From: Acidobacteria bacterium AB60 | GTDB taxonomy: Bacteria; Acidobacteriota; Terriglobia; Terriglobales; Acidobacteriaceae | Direction of reading: 5' to 3' | Assembly (NCBI GenBank): GCA_008682415.1 | Contig: VANK01000004.1 | Location: 248,001-312,000, forward strand | DNA length: 64,000 bases | Part shown: piece by piece, positions 26,176 to 35,231 of the stretch | Position numbering within the stretch: position 1 is the stretch's first letter | Layout: each line of letters opens with the position of its first letter | Notes under the pieces: model-generated | Told to the model about the DNA's origin: nothing | What the model saw: only the letters and a program-made list of their open reading frames with translations | Databases searched by the model: none | Program-made: the position numbers and the translations under genes

Positions 26176-27008
26176 CGGGAGAAATGACAGAGGGAAAGGG
26201 CCCTGTGATCGGGGTCTTCGACTCCGGCTTTGGCGGCCTGACGGTTTTGCGCGCGCTTCTGCGACGCATTCCGCATGCCCAGTATGCGTTCCTGGGCGAT
26301 ACGGCCCGCTTGCCGTATGGCTCGAAGTCGCGCCGGACGATAGCCCGGTACGCGGCCGAGAGTGCGCAGTTTCTGGTAAACGAACAGGGCGCCGAGTTTC
26401 TTGTGATCGCGTGCAACACGGCCAGCGCGCTGGCGCTCGACGCGATCCAGGAGGCAGTTCCAGTGCCGGTATTAGGGGTGATCGAGCCAGGAGCAGCGAG
26501 CGCCCGAGCGGCTTCGCGGACTGGGGATGCGCTGGTGATCGCGACCGACGCAACCGTGCAGAGCCACGCATATGCCGCGGCCTGTCGGGCACGAGGCCTG
26601 CGCGCCCTGGAGAAGGCTTGCCCCTTACTCGTTCCGCTGGTTGAAGAGGGATGGACGCAACATCCAGTGACGGCCGAGGTCTTCCGGATTTATCTGCAAG
26701 AACTGCTGCAGCAGGCTGCCTCGGAGGGGATGTGCCCTGACACTCTGGTGCTCGGCTGTACGCACTATCCGCTGCTGCGGCCCCTGATCGCGCAAGCCGT
26801 ACCGCCGGAGATCCGGGTCATTGATTCGGCTGAGGCGACCGCGGAGACGGCGGCGCGCTTGTTCGCAACTCCAGTTTCCAAGAGCGGCTCGCACGCGGGA
26901 CAGATTCGGTGCTTTGCGACCGACTCCGTCGAGAAGTTCGAGCGGCTTGGTTCGCGTTTTCTCGAGCAGCCCGTGGGACGCGTGGACTTGATTGACCTGG
27001 GAGGCTGA
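26172..27008 (+). CDS. murI: Glutamate racemase
   Basis: 278 residues from ATG 26172, whose ATGA overlaps the previous stop. A second ATG at 26184 has GGGAGAA just before it and is an alternative. The enzyme interconverts L- and D-glutamate for peptidoglycan. The two catalytic cysteines are C81 (ACNTAS) and C196 (LGCTHYP), with the DSGFGG loop at 17-22 and the GDTARLPYG segment near 42-50. All active-site motifs are intact. It closes the overlapping run that starts with DUF1015. Confidence 0.96.
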   Translation: MTGEMTEGKGPVIGVFDSGFGGLTVLRALLRRIPHAQYAFLGDTARLPYGSKSRRTIARYAAESAQFLVNEQGAEFLVIACNTASALALDAIQEAVPVPVLGVIEPGAASARAASRTGDALVIATDATVQSHAYAAACRARGLRALEKACPLLVPLVEEGWTQHPVTAEVFRIYLQELLQQAASEGMCPDTLVLGCTHYPLLRPLIAQAVPPEIRVIDSAEATAETAARLFATPVSKSGSHAGQIRCFATDSVEKFERLGSRFLEQPVGRVDLIDLGG

Positions 27009-27097
27009 GAGGCCGGCGCGCAGGCACCCGGCTGATATTCTAGGGACCGGCCGGCCGCGGGAAGGGTGCGTACGGCACGGAGAGGGACGAGGCAAGG

Positions 27098-27865
27098 ATG
27101 ATCAATTTGTCGGGCAAGACGGCGGTTGTCTTCGGGCTAGCCAACAAGCGCTCCATCGCATGGGGCATTGCACAGAAGCTGCACGCAGCGGGCGCGCAGT
27201 TGGCGATCTGCTATCAGAACGAACGCATGAAGCTGGAAGCCGAGGGTCTGATTTCCGAACTGCCGGGTGCGGCCGGATTCCAATGCGATGTCTCCGTCGA
27301 TCGGGAGATCGACGCCCTGTTCTCCACGTTGAAGGATAAGTACGGAAAACTCGACATCCTTGTGCATGCGGTGGCCTTCGCGCCCGCTGCCGATCTGAAG
27401 GGCGACTTCATCAACACAAGCCGGGATGGGTTCCGGGTGGCGATGGACGTCAGCGTCTACTCGCTGATAGCGGTAAGCCGCGCCGCTGCTCCGTTGATGA
27501 CTGATGGCGGCAGCGTGATTACGCTAACCTACTACGCTTCAGAGAAGGTGGTTCCACACTACAACCTGATGGCCATTGCCAAGGCAGGCCTGGAGTGCGC
27601 AACGCGATATCTGGCTTCGAGTCTCGGTCCGAAGAACATTCGCGTGAACGCGATCTCCGCCGGCCCGATCAAGACCCTGGCCGCGCGCGGGGTCGGCGAC
27701 CTGAGCGAGATGATGCGCGTACATACGGAGAAGTCCCCGCTGCACCGGAATGTGGACCAACTCGAGGTGGGTGGAGCGGCGCTCTTTCTGGCGAGCGATC
27801 TTTCCAGCGCGATCACCGGCGAGGTTCTCTATGTGGACTGCGGCTACAACATTATGGGCTTCTAA
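27098..27865 (+). CDS. fabI: Enoyl-[acyl-carrier-protein] reductase (NADH), FabI type
   Basis: 255 residues. It performs the last reduction of the fatty-acid elongation cycle. The cofactor loop reads GLANKRSIAWGIA (14-26), the diagnostic non-classical short-chain reductase pattern. The catalytic tyrosine and lysine are in YYASEKVVPHYNLMAIAK, and the substrate-loop region VNAISAGPIKTLAARGV is conserved. A GNAT gene follows after 40 bp. It is 89 bp downstream of murI and codirectional, so it may share its transcript. Confidence 0.96.
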   Translation: MINLSGKTAVVFGLANKRSIAWGIAQKLHAAGAQLAICYQNERMKLEAEGLISELPGAAGFQCDVSVDREIDALFSTLKDKYGKLDILVHAVAFAPAADLKGDFINTSRDGFRVAMDVSVYSLIAVSRAAAPLMTDGGSVITLTYYASEKVVPHYNLMAIAKAGLECATRYLASSLGPKNIRVNAISAGPIKTLAARGVGDLSEMMRVHTEKSPLHRNVDQLEVGGAALFLASDLSSAITGEVLYVDCGYNIMGF

Positions 27866-27905
27866 TGGGCGTGCGGTCGGGATGGGATTGAGAGCTTAAG
27901 CTGCA

Positions 27906-28550
27906 ATGGAACCTGCCGACATTCAGGTGCGCCGCTTGGAATCGCGGCACGATCCGGCATTTCAAGCCTTGATCGAGATTTATATCGAAGCCCATTCGGC
28001 AAGTGCCCGCAAGAGCATCGGACAGTTGGAGTCGATGCTCAGGCAGCCGCAGTACTTTTTCCTAGTGGGAATACGTTCAGAGCAGGTCCTAGGATTTTCC
28101 ATCACGCGAGCATTCGATGGATCGGATGCGGCGCTGCTGGAGTACTTCGCTGTGCGACAGGATTGTCGAGGCCATGGGATCGGCAGCACGCTTTTGCGAG
28201 GGACTTGTGATTTCGCGGAACTCGGAGGGAAGTTTCTGCTGGCCGAAGTGGACTCCGATAAGGAGGCCACGGAAGATCATGCGGAACGGGTCCGGCGAAA
28301 ACAGTTCTATCGGCGGCTGGGGTGGCGAGAGGTTGCCCAGCTCGAGTACATCATGCCCCCCGTATCGAGCAGTTTGCCTCCGGCGATGGACATCCTGGTA
28401 TACGCGCGCGAACTTCCCGGTTGGCTCGGACGAGAGCGCCTCAAGAATTGGCTGGAGCGATGCTATGCCGAGGTGTATGGGCAATCTGCCGATGACCCGC
28501 GCATCGCGGCGATGATCCGTGATTTGCCACGCCAGGTGCCGCTCCTCTAA
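27906..28550 (+). CDS. GNAT-family N-acetyltransferase
   Basis: 214 residues. The acetyl-CoA loop of motif A reads RQDCRGHGIGSTLL (about residues 83-96), preceded by a strand ALLEYFAV, with FYRRLGW later as motif B. The substrate cannot be inferred. The C-terminal 60 residues (from MDILVYARELPG) extend past the minimal GNAT fold. It probably follows fabI in one transcript and is convergent with the YiaK-like gene. Confidence 0.85.
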   Translation: MEPADIQVRRLESRHDPAFQALIEIYIEAHSASARKSIGQLESMLRQPQYFFLVGIRSEQVLGFSITRAFDGSDAALLEYFAVRQDCRGHGIGSTLLRGTCDFAELGGKFLLAEVDSDKEATEDHAERVRRKQFYRRLGWREVAQLEYIMPPVSSSLPPAMDILVYARELPGWLGRERLKNWLERCYAEVYGQSADDPRIAAMIRDLPRQVPLL

Positions 28551-28565
28551 GCGCAGCAGAGGGAG

Positions 28566-29570
28566 CTACAAGGCCATAATCTCGGTCCAGACTGAGGAAT
28601 CGACGGGGAGACCAAGTTCCTGGTTCTCTTTCCGGAGACGCAGGGTCTGCTCGCCAGGATATCGGACCGTGTCGTGCGGGTGAGTCGGCTGGCAGCGATG
28701 AAGGGACGCAACAATTCCGTCGGCGATGGAGTCCATCTCGCTGGTGCCGCCCAGCGCGTCAGGATTTATAGCCACGAAGACCTGCGACAGCTGGGTCTCC
28801 CGCAGCGCATCGGATGCGATTTGATGCGTAGCGCGCCCGAGCGATAGTGTTGCCGCGAGCATATCGAGCACGATCGCGAGGCCTGAGCCCTTCCAATAGC
28901 CGATGGGCAGCAGCCGCTGCGTGGTTTCAACGGCGGCTGGATCGCATGTGACCTCGCCTCGCTCGTCGATACCGCCAGGAACGGGCAGCATCTCGCCTCG
29001 CCTGCGATAGCTCTCGAGTGCTCCGTAAGAGAACTGGGACATCGCCATATCGAGCACGACTGGCCCTTTCGATCTGGGAACCGCGAAGACGAGCGGATTA
29101 TTGCCGATGCACGGCTCCGAAGAACCCCAGGGGGGCAGGTTCGGCATGGTGTTTGTCCAGCAAATACCAACCACTCCAGCTTCGACTGCCTGCCAGCCGT
29201 AGGTGCCGCCGCGCATCCAGTGATTGGTATTGCCGAGCGCCACGCAACCAATACCATGCTGTTTCGCCAATCCGATGGCGTTCGCCATGGCTGCGTAAGC
29301 GTTGAGGTTTCCGGGGCCGCCCTGACCGTCCCATCTCTCCAGGGCACCCGCGCGAGCCACCAATCGAGGTTCTACAGCCGGATTGACGCTGCCGTTGCAG
29401 ATCGTGGCGACGAAGCGAGGGAAGCGGTTCACGCCATGGGAGTAGACGCCATCCCGCGTCGTCTCCGCGAAGAGGCGGGCGCACAGAAGAGCTCGCTCCG
29501 CCGTGAAGCCGAGTTTCGATAAGACCTCGGCGAGGCGAGCCTCGACCGTTTCGAAGGCGATGCGATTCAT
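28566..29570 (-). CDS. Malate/L-lactate dehydrogenase-family oxidoreductase, YiaK-like
   Basis: 334 residues. The family reduces or oxidises 2-oxo acids with NAD(P)H and differs in fold from Rossmann dehydrogenases. The segment RDGVYSHGVNRFPRFV with its active-site histidine, the WDGQGGPGNLNAYAAMANAI region, and GNTNHWMRGGTYGWQA closely resemble 2,3-diketo-L-gulonate reductase (YiaK). A role in sugar-acid metabolism is therefore inferred. Its ATG lies three bases after the stop of the tricorn-type protease gene, so it is probably cotranscribed. Confidence 0.88.
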   Translation of the reverse strand: MNRIAFETVEARLAEVLSKLGFTAERALLCARLFAETTRDGVYSHGVNRFPRFVATICNGSVNPAVEPRLVARAGALERWDGQGGPGNLNAYAAMANAIGLAKQHGIGCVALGNTNHWMRGGTYGWQAVEAGVVGICWTNTMPNLPPWGSSEPCIGNNPLVFAVPRSKGPVVLDMAMSQFSYGALESYRRRGEMLPVPGGIDERGEVTCDPAAVETTQRLLPIGYWKGSGLAIVLDMLAATLSLGRATHQIASDALRETQLSQVFVAINPDALGGTSEMDSIADGIVASLHRCQPTHPHDTVRYPGEQTLRLRKENQELGLPVDSSVWTEIMAL

Positions 29571-29573
29571 ACG

Positions 29574-32500
29574 CTACTTGTGATAATTCGGGTAGGCGGG
29601 ACGTTGCACCTCCGCAGGAGAATGCCTGGACAATTGTTCCATTACCAGAGACACTGCTTTCTCCAATTGCGGATCGTGTCCTTCGCTGACGGCCTTGGGG
29701 TCTTGCTCGACGGGATAGTCCGGATCGACGCCGTGATTCTCCACGTCCCAGTCGCCCTTCGGCGAGAAGAAAGCTACGCTGGGAGCGGTGACGTGACCGC
29801 CATCCATCAGGACCGGGATGGGACCTATGCCCACCAGGCCTCCCCAGGTGCGCTTGCCAACGAGGGGGCCGAGCTTGGCCTGCTTGAACAGCCAGGGCAG
29901 CGCGTCACCGCCCGAACCGGAGATTTCATTGGCGATCATCACCTTGGGTCCGTAGATCGCCGCGTTGGGGGTGTGTTCGATGACTCCATAGCGGGGGGCC
30001 CAATACGACTCGACGTGACGGTCGAGCACTTCGACGAAGTAGTCGGCGACCTGGCCGCCGGCATTGAAACGCTCGTCAATGACCGCGCCTTCCTTGTCCG
30101 TTTGCGCGAAGTAGTAGCGGTTGAAGTTCGTGAAACCGCCCTCGCCGGTGTCCGGAAGGTAGACGTACGCGAGTTTGCCGCCGGAGAGCTTGTCGACCGT
30201 TCTCTGGTTGTTCTCGATCCAATCGATATTGCGGAGAGCGGACTCGCTCGCGATAGGGATCACGGATAGATCGCGGACGTTCTTGCCGTCCGCAGAACCG
30301 AGACGCAAGCTTATGACCTTTCCTGCCGTGCCTTCGAGGGGCTGTTGGATGTCGAGGCTTGCGGTCAGATCCTGGCCATTGATATTGAGGATGCAATCGC
30401 CCGTCTTGACATTGAGCCCGGGCTGGGCGAGGGGCGCCTTATCCCGGGGGTTGAAGTCTCCGCCGGTGTAGATCCTGGTGATGCAGTAGCGATTGTCCCT
30501 GATCTCATAATCAGCCCCCAGCAAGCCTCCGGGCACGTGCTTTGCCTCGGGAATCTCGCCGCCGTTGCCGCGGAGGTGGCCAACGGAGAAGGGCGTGAGC
30601 ATCTCCTGGAATACGTAATTCAGGTCGGCGCGCGAAGCGATCGAATCGACATACGGCTCGAAATGACGCTCTTCGGCGACGGTGTCTGCGCCGTGGAAGT
30701 TTGGGTCGTAGAAGAAGGCGCGTTCGATACGCCACACATCGTGATACATCTGCGCCCACTCTTCATGCGGAACGACTTTGAGCTTTAAGTCTGCGAATGA
30801 GAGCGCGCCATCCCCCGGTTTGACTGGCGTGTTGGCGGGCACGATCACCCACGAGGGCTGACCCCCTCCATTGCCCATATCGTTTTCAGGGCCGGGATGC
30901 GCCAGACCGAGAAGCATCTTTTCCCCGTTGGCGGAGAGTTGAAACGCAGTTACATGTTCGGCGAGTTTCTCGGTCTTGCGATCGTCGGGCGTCCAGCGGT
31001 TCAGAGTCGCCCCGCGCTCACGATCGCCATTTGGGGAGGGCCGTTCGAGGAAGTACACGCTTCCTTTAAGGCCGACAGCAAGCGTTTCGTAAGCACCCTG
31101 CGGAAGCGGTAACGCGACGATCCGCGACTGTATTCCCTCAAGGTCTATTCTGACGGGCCTCCCCGCCGGTCTGCCGGCGCGGGCCTTCTCATCGCCTGAT
31201 TCCTTCGCATCCTTGGTGTCGGCGCTGTGTTCCGTCTCCGCCTTCCTGGCCTCTGTTTTTGCCTCAGCGTCGGTTTTCTCGTCATCGAGTTCAGGCGCGA
31301 CGGGCGAAAGGCTGTCCGCAGCAAGCGTCGCGACGTAGATATTTGAGGTGACATCGTAGAGGTCGCTGGTCATATCCAGGCCATCGGATGTGGCGCCAGC
31401 ATTGGTGCTGGCAAGGAAATAGAGATACTTTCCCTCGCGATCGAATGCGGGCTCAATCGACTCTCCCATTTCGCTTGTAATCTGCGTGGACTGGCTGGAG
31501 TCGACCGAATACAAAAACAGCGCATGAAGATGGTTTTTCATCGAGCGCGGATATGCGATCCACTTCGAATCCGGCGACCATGCCACGTCGAAGTTCTGAT
31601 TGGAGAACCCTCCGTAGATGTTTTTATCGCCCACCGTCGTGAGCTTCCCATTCGTGGTGTCGAGGAAATAGATGTTGAGACGATTGTCGTGGAAGACGAT
31701 CTTCTTGGAGTCCGGAGACCATTTCGGATCGAAGTAATAAGCGGGCTCTTTGGCGAGAGGGAACTTTTTCACAGGGGCCGCCCCGGCAACGGAGGTGCCC
31801 GTTTGGGGCGCGATGAACAATTCATACAAACCGGATTCATCGGAGAAGTAAGCGATCGACTGGCCATCAGGCGACCATGCCGGTTCGCGCTCCATCACGC
31901 CCGGCGTGTTGGTGATGTCGCGCGTGGGCCCATGTTTTACAGCAACGGTAAAGATGTCTCCATGCGCTTCAATCGCGGCACGCAGGCCTGTTGAGGAGAT
32001 GGCGACGTGTTCCACCTGTCCGGCTACGCTTTCGATATGCGGCCTGACCTCGGGAAGATCGGCATCGATCTCGATGGGGACCAGATGGCTGGCTCCGGAT
32101 GCAGTGTCGAACAGGTAGATATCCCCGAGCCGGTCGTAGACGAGAGTGTTGCCCTCGCCGGCAAGCGTGCGGATATCCGGGCCGTCGTTGGGGAGAGCTT
32201 GCGAAACTGCCTTCTTCACCGGATCGTACTTGAAGATGGTGGAGCGTCCGCTGCGCATGGAGAGAAAGTAGAGTTTGCCGCCCGCATAGACAGGACTGAA
32301 ATCGGAGGCGGTCTCATGCGGGATTTCGAAGGAATCGAGGCCGGGAAGGGTGGTGACCCACACGGTGCTGGCGCGGCCGCCTCGATAGTTCCCCCACGAG
32401 ACGAAGTTTGTGTAGTCGAAGCCGAAGGCGGGAGGCAGCGGCGAGTAGGCGATGGCCTTAGCATCGGGAGAGAACTGCCCCTGATAGGCCATCGGCAATG

Positions 32501-32975
32501 GCAAGGGCTTGGCGATACCGCCTTTTGCGGGCACGGTATAAAGCTCGGTGTAGCGACTGTGCGCATCGCGGTTTGAGCGGAACAGAATGTCCTTGCCATC
32601 GGGTGTCCAGCCGACGGCATAGTCCGCGGCAGGATGATAGGTGACCCGGAATGGGACACCGCCGGCCGCAGGAACGGTAAACACATCGGTATTGCCGTCA
32701 TATTGGCCGGTGAAGGCGATGGTGTTGCCGTCCGGCGAGAACACCGGCGTGGTCTCGATGCCCACTCCGATGGTGAGGCGAGTCGCCTTCCCGCCCGAGC
32801 GGGGCACAGTCCAGAGGTCGCCCGCATATCCAAAACAGATCAGTTCCCTGCTCAGCGCCGGACGTTGGAAGATGTGCGGCGTGGCCGCCGCGCGTGCGGG
32901 CGTGGGCTGAAGGGAGACTGCGAACGCGAGAGCCGAAGCGACATAACGAACTGCAGCGAAGTAGAAGGGGCGCAA
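29574..32975 (-). CDS. Tricorn-type S41 protease with beta-propeller
   Basis: 1133 residues. The start is TTG at 32975, supported by GGAGG six bases upstream, leading into a signal peptide (YVASALAFAVSLQPTPARA). Propeller repeats with TPVFSPDGNTIAFTG, AWSPDGQSIAYFSDESG and WSPDSKKIVFHDNR fill the first ~570 residues. A charged K/E-rich insert (about 575-610) follows, then a PDZ-like domain around 820-900 and an S41 serine protease domain. The nucleophile is likely S1021 in NEISGSGGDALP; tricorn's adjacent aspartate is a glycine here. It probably trims oligopeptides in the periplasm. Confidence 0.92.
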   Translation of the reverse strand: MRPFYFAAVRYVASALAFAVSLQPTPARAAATPHIFQRPALSRELICFGYAGDLWTVPRSGGKATRLTIGVGIETTPVFSPDGNTIAFTGQYDGNTDVFTVPAAGGVPFRVTYHPAADYAVGWTPDGKDILFRSNRDAHSRYTELYTVPAKGGIAKPLPLPMAYQGQFSPDAKAIAYSPLPPAFGFDYTNFVSWGNYRGGRASTVWVTTLPGLDSFEIPHETASDFSPVYAGGKLYFLSMRSGRSTIFKYDPVKKAVSQALPNDGPDIRTLAGEGNTLVYDRLGDIYLFDTASGASHLVPIEIDADLPEVRPHIESVAGQVEHVAISSTGLRAAIEAHGDIFTVAVKHGPTRDITNTPGVMEREPAWSPDGQSIAYFSDESGLYELFIAPQTGTSVAGAAPVKKFPLAKEPAYYFDPKWSPDSKKIVFHDNRLNIYFLDTTNGKLTTVGDKNIYGGFSNQNFDVAWSPDSKWIAYPRSMKNHLHALFLYSVDSSQSTQITSEMGESIEPAFDREGKYLYFLASTNAGATSDGLDMTSDLYDVTSNIYVATLAADSLSPVAPELDDEKTDAEAKTEARKAETEHSADTKDAKESGDEKARAGRPAGRPVRIDLEGIQSRIVALPLPQGAYETLAVGLKGSVYFLERPSPNGDRERGATLNRWTPDDRKTEKLAEHVTAFQLSANGEKMLLGLAHPGPENDMGNGGGQPSWVIVPANTPVKPGDGALSFADLKLKVVPHEEWAQMYHDVWRIERAFFYDPNFHGADTVAEERHFEPYVDSIASRADLNYVFQEMLTPFSVGHLRGNGGEIPEAKHVPGGLLGADYEIRDNRYCITRIYTGGDFNPRDKAPLAQPGLNVKTGDCILNINGQDLTASLDIQQPLEGTAGKVISLRLGSADGKNVRDLSVIPIASESALRNIDWIENNQRTVDKLSGGKLAYVYLPDTGEGGFTNFNRYYFAQTDKEGAVIDERFNAGGQVADYFVEVLDRHVESYWAPRYGVIEHTPNAAIYGPKVMIANEISGSGGDALPWLFKQAKLGPLVGKRTWGGLVGIGPIPVLMDGGHVTAPSVAFFSPKGDWDVENHGVDPDYPVEQDPKAVSEGHDPQLEKAVSLVMEQLSRHSPAEVQRPAYPNYHK

Positions 32976-33032
32976 GCGGGCCTCCGGCGATGCATCAAGA
33001 TCGCACCTATCTTAATGCAGGGAGGCTGCCGG

Positions 33033-33506
33033 CTATTCGGTGAAGGTCACCGTGATCTTGCGGGCATCGCCGCCTTCTGAGGCGATCGCAATCTCCCCAG
33101 TCGCGCGCTTTTTGATGCTCTTGAACTTCTCACCCCACTCGACAAGAACGAGAGCGTCGGGCGTCATCAATTCTTCCAGTCCCAGGGTTTCAAGTTGCCG
33201 CTCACCTTCAATGCGGTACACGTCGAGGTGGAAGAGCTTGATGGGGCGGCCATTGCGGTTTCCATCATACTCGTGCAGGAGCGTGAAGGTGGGGCTGGTT
33301 ACTTCATCGGGGTCCGCCGCATCAAGCGCCTGCGCCAGGCCCTTCACCAAGGTCGTCTTCCCCGTGCCAAGATCGCCGCGCAGGATAAGAAGCTGAGGCG
33401 GATTGAGCAGCGAAGCAAGCTTGCGCCCCACCTCAATGGTGTCTGACCCGCTCTTTGTGGTGAACTCGTGGATCCGGCCTTCCGCGACGGGGGCATCCTT
33501 GCTCAT
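33033..33506 (-). CDS. tsaE: tRNA threonylcarbamoyladenosine biosynthesis ATPase TsaE
   Basis: 157 residues from ATG 33506, which overlaps the nnr stop codon (ATGA). Walker A is GDLGTGKTTL (44-53), then TSPTFTLLHEYDG and the Walker B-like LFHLDVYRI. The C-terminal LVLVEWGEKF is typical. With TsaB and TsaD the protein completes t6A37 synthesis from the product of the Sua5/TsaC enzyme encoded at 12.6-13.7 kb. The coupling to nnr is common in bacteria. Confidence 0.95.
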   Translation of the reverse strand: MSKDAPVAEGRIHEFTTKSGSDTIEVGRKLASLLNPPQLLILRGDLGTGKTTLVKGLAQALDAADPDEVTSPTFTLLHEYDGNRNGRPIKLFHLDVYRIEGERQLETLGLEELMTPDALVLVEWGEKFKSIKKRATGEIAIASEGGDARKITVTFTE

Positions 33507-35173
33507 TCCGCAGCCTCTCGGGATCGCTTCGCGGCCTGGACCTCCGCCGGAATCCCCTGCAACCAAACATAACCGGAATCCGTCTGGCTATGAAAGCGAA
33601 ATGCCCGAGAAAATTTCGATAGAGTGTCTGTGGCCAGGAGTGTGTGCTCGTCCATCTCCCGGACAGCGAGATCGCCGGCCAGACCGTGCAGGAAGACTGC
33701 TGCCTCAATCGCCCTGGCGTGATCTTCTTTGAATTGAGCAAGCAGTCCCGCAATGACCCCGGTCAAAAGATCGCCGCTGCCGCCCTTCGCCATACCCGGA
33801 TTTCCCGTGGTATTGACTGCGACGCGTCCGTCGGGATGGGCAATCAGCGTGCGAGCCCCCTTGAGGACCAGCGTCACGCGATGTTTAAGAGCGAAGTCAC
33901 GTGCCACCGTGAGCCGATCTGCCTGGACCTTGCTGATGCTGATACCAGCCAGACGGGCCATCTCTCCTGGGTGTGGGGTCAGCACAACCGTTCTACCATC
34001 TTTGGCAAGTTCTGCTAGAAACGCCGAGTTCGATGAGAGATCGGCGGCGGCAAGGTTATTCAGCCCGTCCGCATCGATCACGCAAGGCATCTTTGTGCCG
34101 ACGAGCAAGCGGGTTTGAAAGCTGCGGATGCCAGGGCCTTGGCCCATCCCTGGGCCGAGCGCCAGAACCGTGATTCCCCTGGTGAGTGATGTCAGCCCCT
34201 CACCCTCGAGATTCTCTGAGACGATCTCCCCGGATTCATTTGCCTTTAACGGAACGGTCATCAACTCCGGAGCAAAGCTCGCGACGACCGATAGCGCCGC
34301 GGCTGGAACTGCGGCGGTTACGAGTCCGGCACCCGCGCGCATGGCCGCAAGGGAGGTCATGGTGGGTGCGCCGGATTTTCCGCCCGCGAGGCCGAAGGAG
34401 CCTCCGACCACCAGCACATGGCCGAAGTTACCCTTGTTCGCCTCCGGTTTGCGCGGCTGATGAAGCAGAGCCTGGGCGGATCCGCCCCAGTGAATTCCCA
34501 ATTCAGAAACTATGGCCTCCTCGGGCGACCCAATGGGCGCGACGATGATGGGCTGGCCCCAAAGTCGAGTTAGCTCGCCAAACAGGTGGGCTGGCTTGGG
34601 CGCAGTGAACGTTACCACCGCATCTGCCGGAAACACCGGGGTGTCTGGGCGGCTCCTGACCTCATCCGCGGGCCAGCCGGAAGGGAGATCGATTGCCAGG
34701 ACCGGCGCACGGCTCTTTTGAATCCATTGCAAGACGGCCAGAGCGATGCCTCTGAGAGGCGGTTTGAACCCGGTGCCGAGAACCGCGTCGATCAGCAGAT
34801 CGGCATCCAACTCCCCGGTATGTTGCGCTAGATCGGTCTCGCTGCCCACCACGGCAATTCGACAGCATCCGGCCGCCTGCAATTCCTGGAACGCTGCAGC
34901 AGCATCGCCCTTCAATGCTTCGGGTGAGCCGAGCAACAGCACCGTCACGGCGATGCCCGTGGCGGCGAGCCACTGTGCGGTCATCATGCCGTCTCCGCCA
35001 TTATTTCCCCGGCCGCACAAAACCGTGACGCGCCGCGCCCGCGGGAACTGAGCTTGTGCAACTGCCGCTACGACTGCGGATGCATTGCGCATCAAGCGTA
35101 TCGAAGGAACTCCAAAGCGCTCGGTCGTCACCCGATCGCACGTCTGCATCTCTGCGGCGGAGAGGGCTCGCAT
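33503..35173 (-). CDS. nnr: Bifunctional NAD(P)HX epimerase/dehydratase
   Basis: 556 residues fuse both repair activities for hydrated NAD(P)H. The N-terminal YjeF_N epimerase (about 1-215) has ERFGVPSIRLMRNAS and the loop CGRGNNGGDGMM. The C-terminal ribokinase-like dehydratase (about 230-530) has VVGGSFGLAGGKSGAPTM, LALGPGMGQ, VLTPHPGEMARL and the catalytic GNPGMAKGGSGDLLTGVIAG. Both domains appear complete. It is followed by tsaE with a 4-bp overlap and preceded by mntH at 58 bp. Confidence 0.95.
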   Translation of the reverse strand: MRALSAAEMQTCDRVTTERFGVPSIRLMRNASAVVAAVAQAQFPRARRVTVLCGRGNNGGDGMMTAQWLAATGIAVTVLLLGSPEALKGDAAAAFQELQAAGCCRIAVVGSETDLAQHTGELDADLLIDAVLGTGFKPPLRGIALAVLQWIQKSRAPVLAIDLPSGWPADEVRSRPDTPVFPADAVVTFTAPKPAHLFGELTRLWGQPIIVAPIGSPEEAIVSELGIHWGGSAQALLHQPRKPEANKGNFGHVLVVGGSFGLAGGKSGAPTMTSLAAMRAGAGLVTAAVPAAALSVVASFAPELMTVPLKANESGEIVSENLEGEGLTSLTRGITVLALGPGMGQGPGIRSFQTRLLVGTKMPCVIDADGLNNLAAADLSSNSAFLAELAKDGRTVVLTPHPGEMARLAGISISKVQADRLTVARDFALKHRVTLVLKGARTLIAHPDGRVAVNTTGNPGMAKGGSGDLLTGVIAGLLAQFKEDHARAIEAAVFLHGLAGDLAVREMDEHTLLATDTLSKFSRAFRFHSQTDSGYVWLQGIPAEVQAAKRSREAAE

Positions 35174-35231
35174 GATTCGATGTTAGTTCAGAGACGGGAG
35201 GTGGAATGTAGGGAGTGCTTCGGGCAGACGC

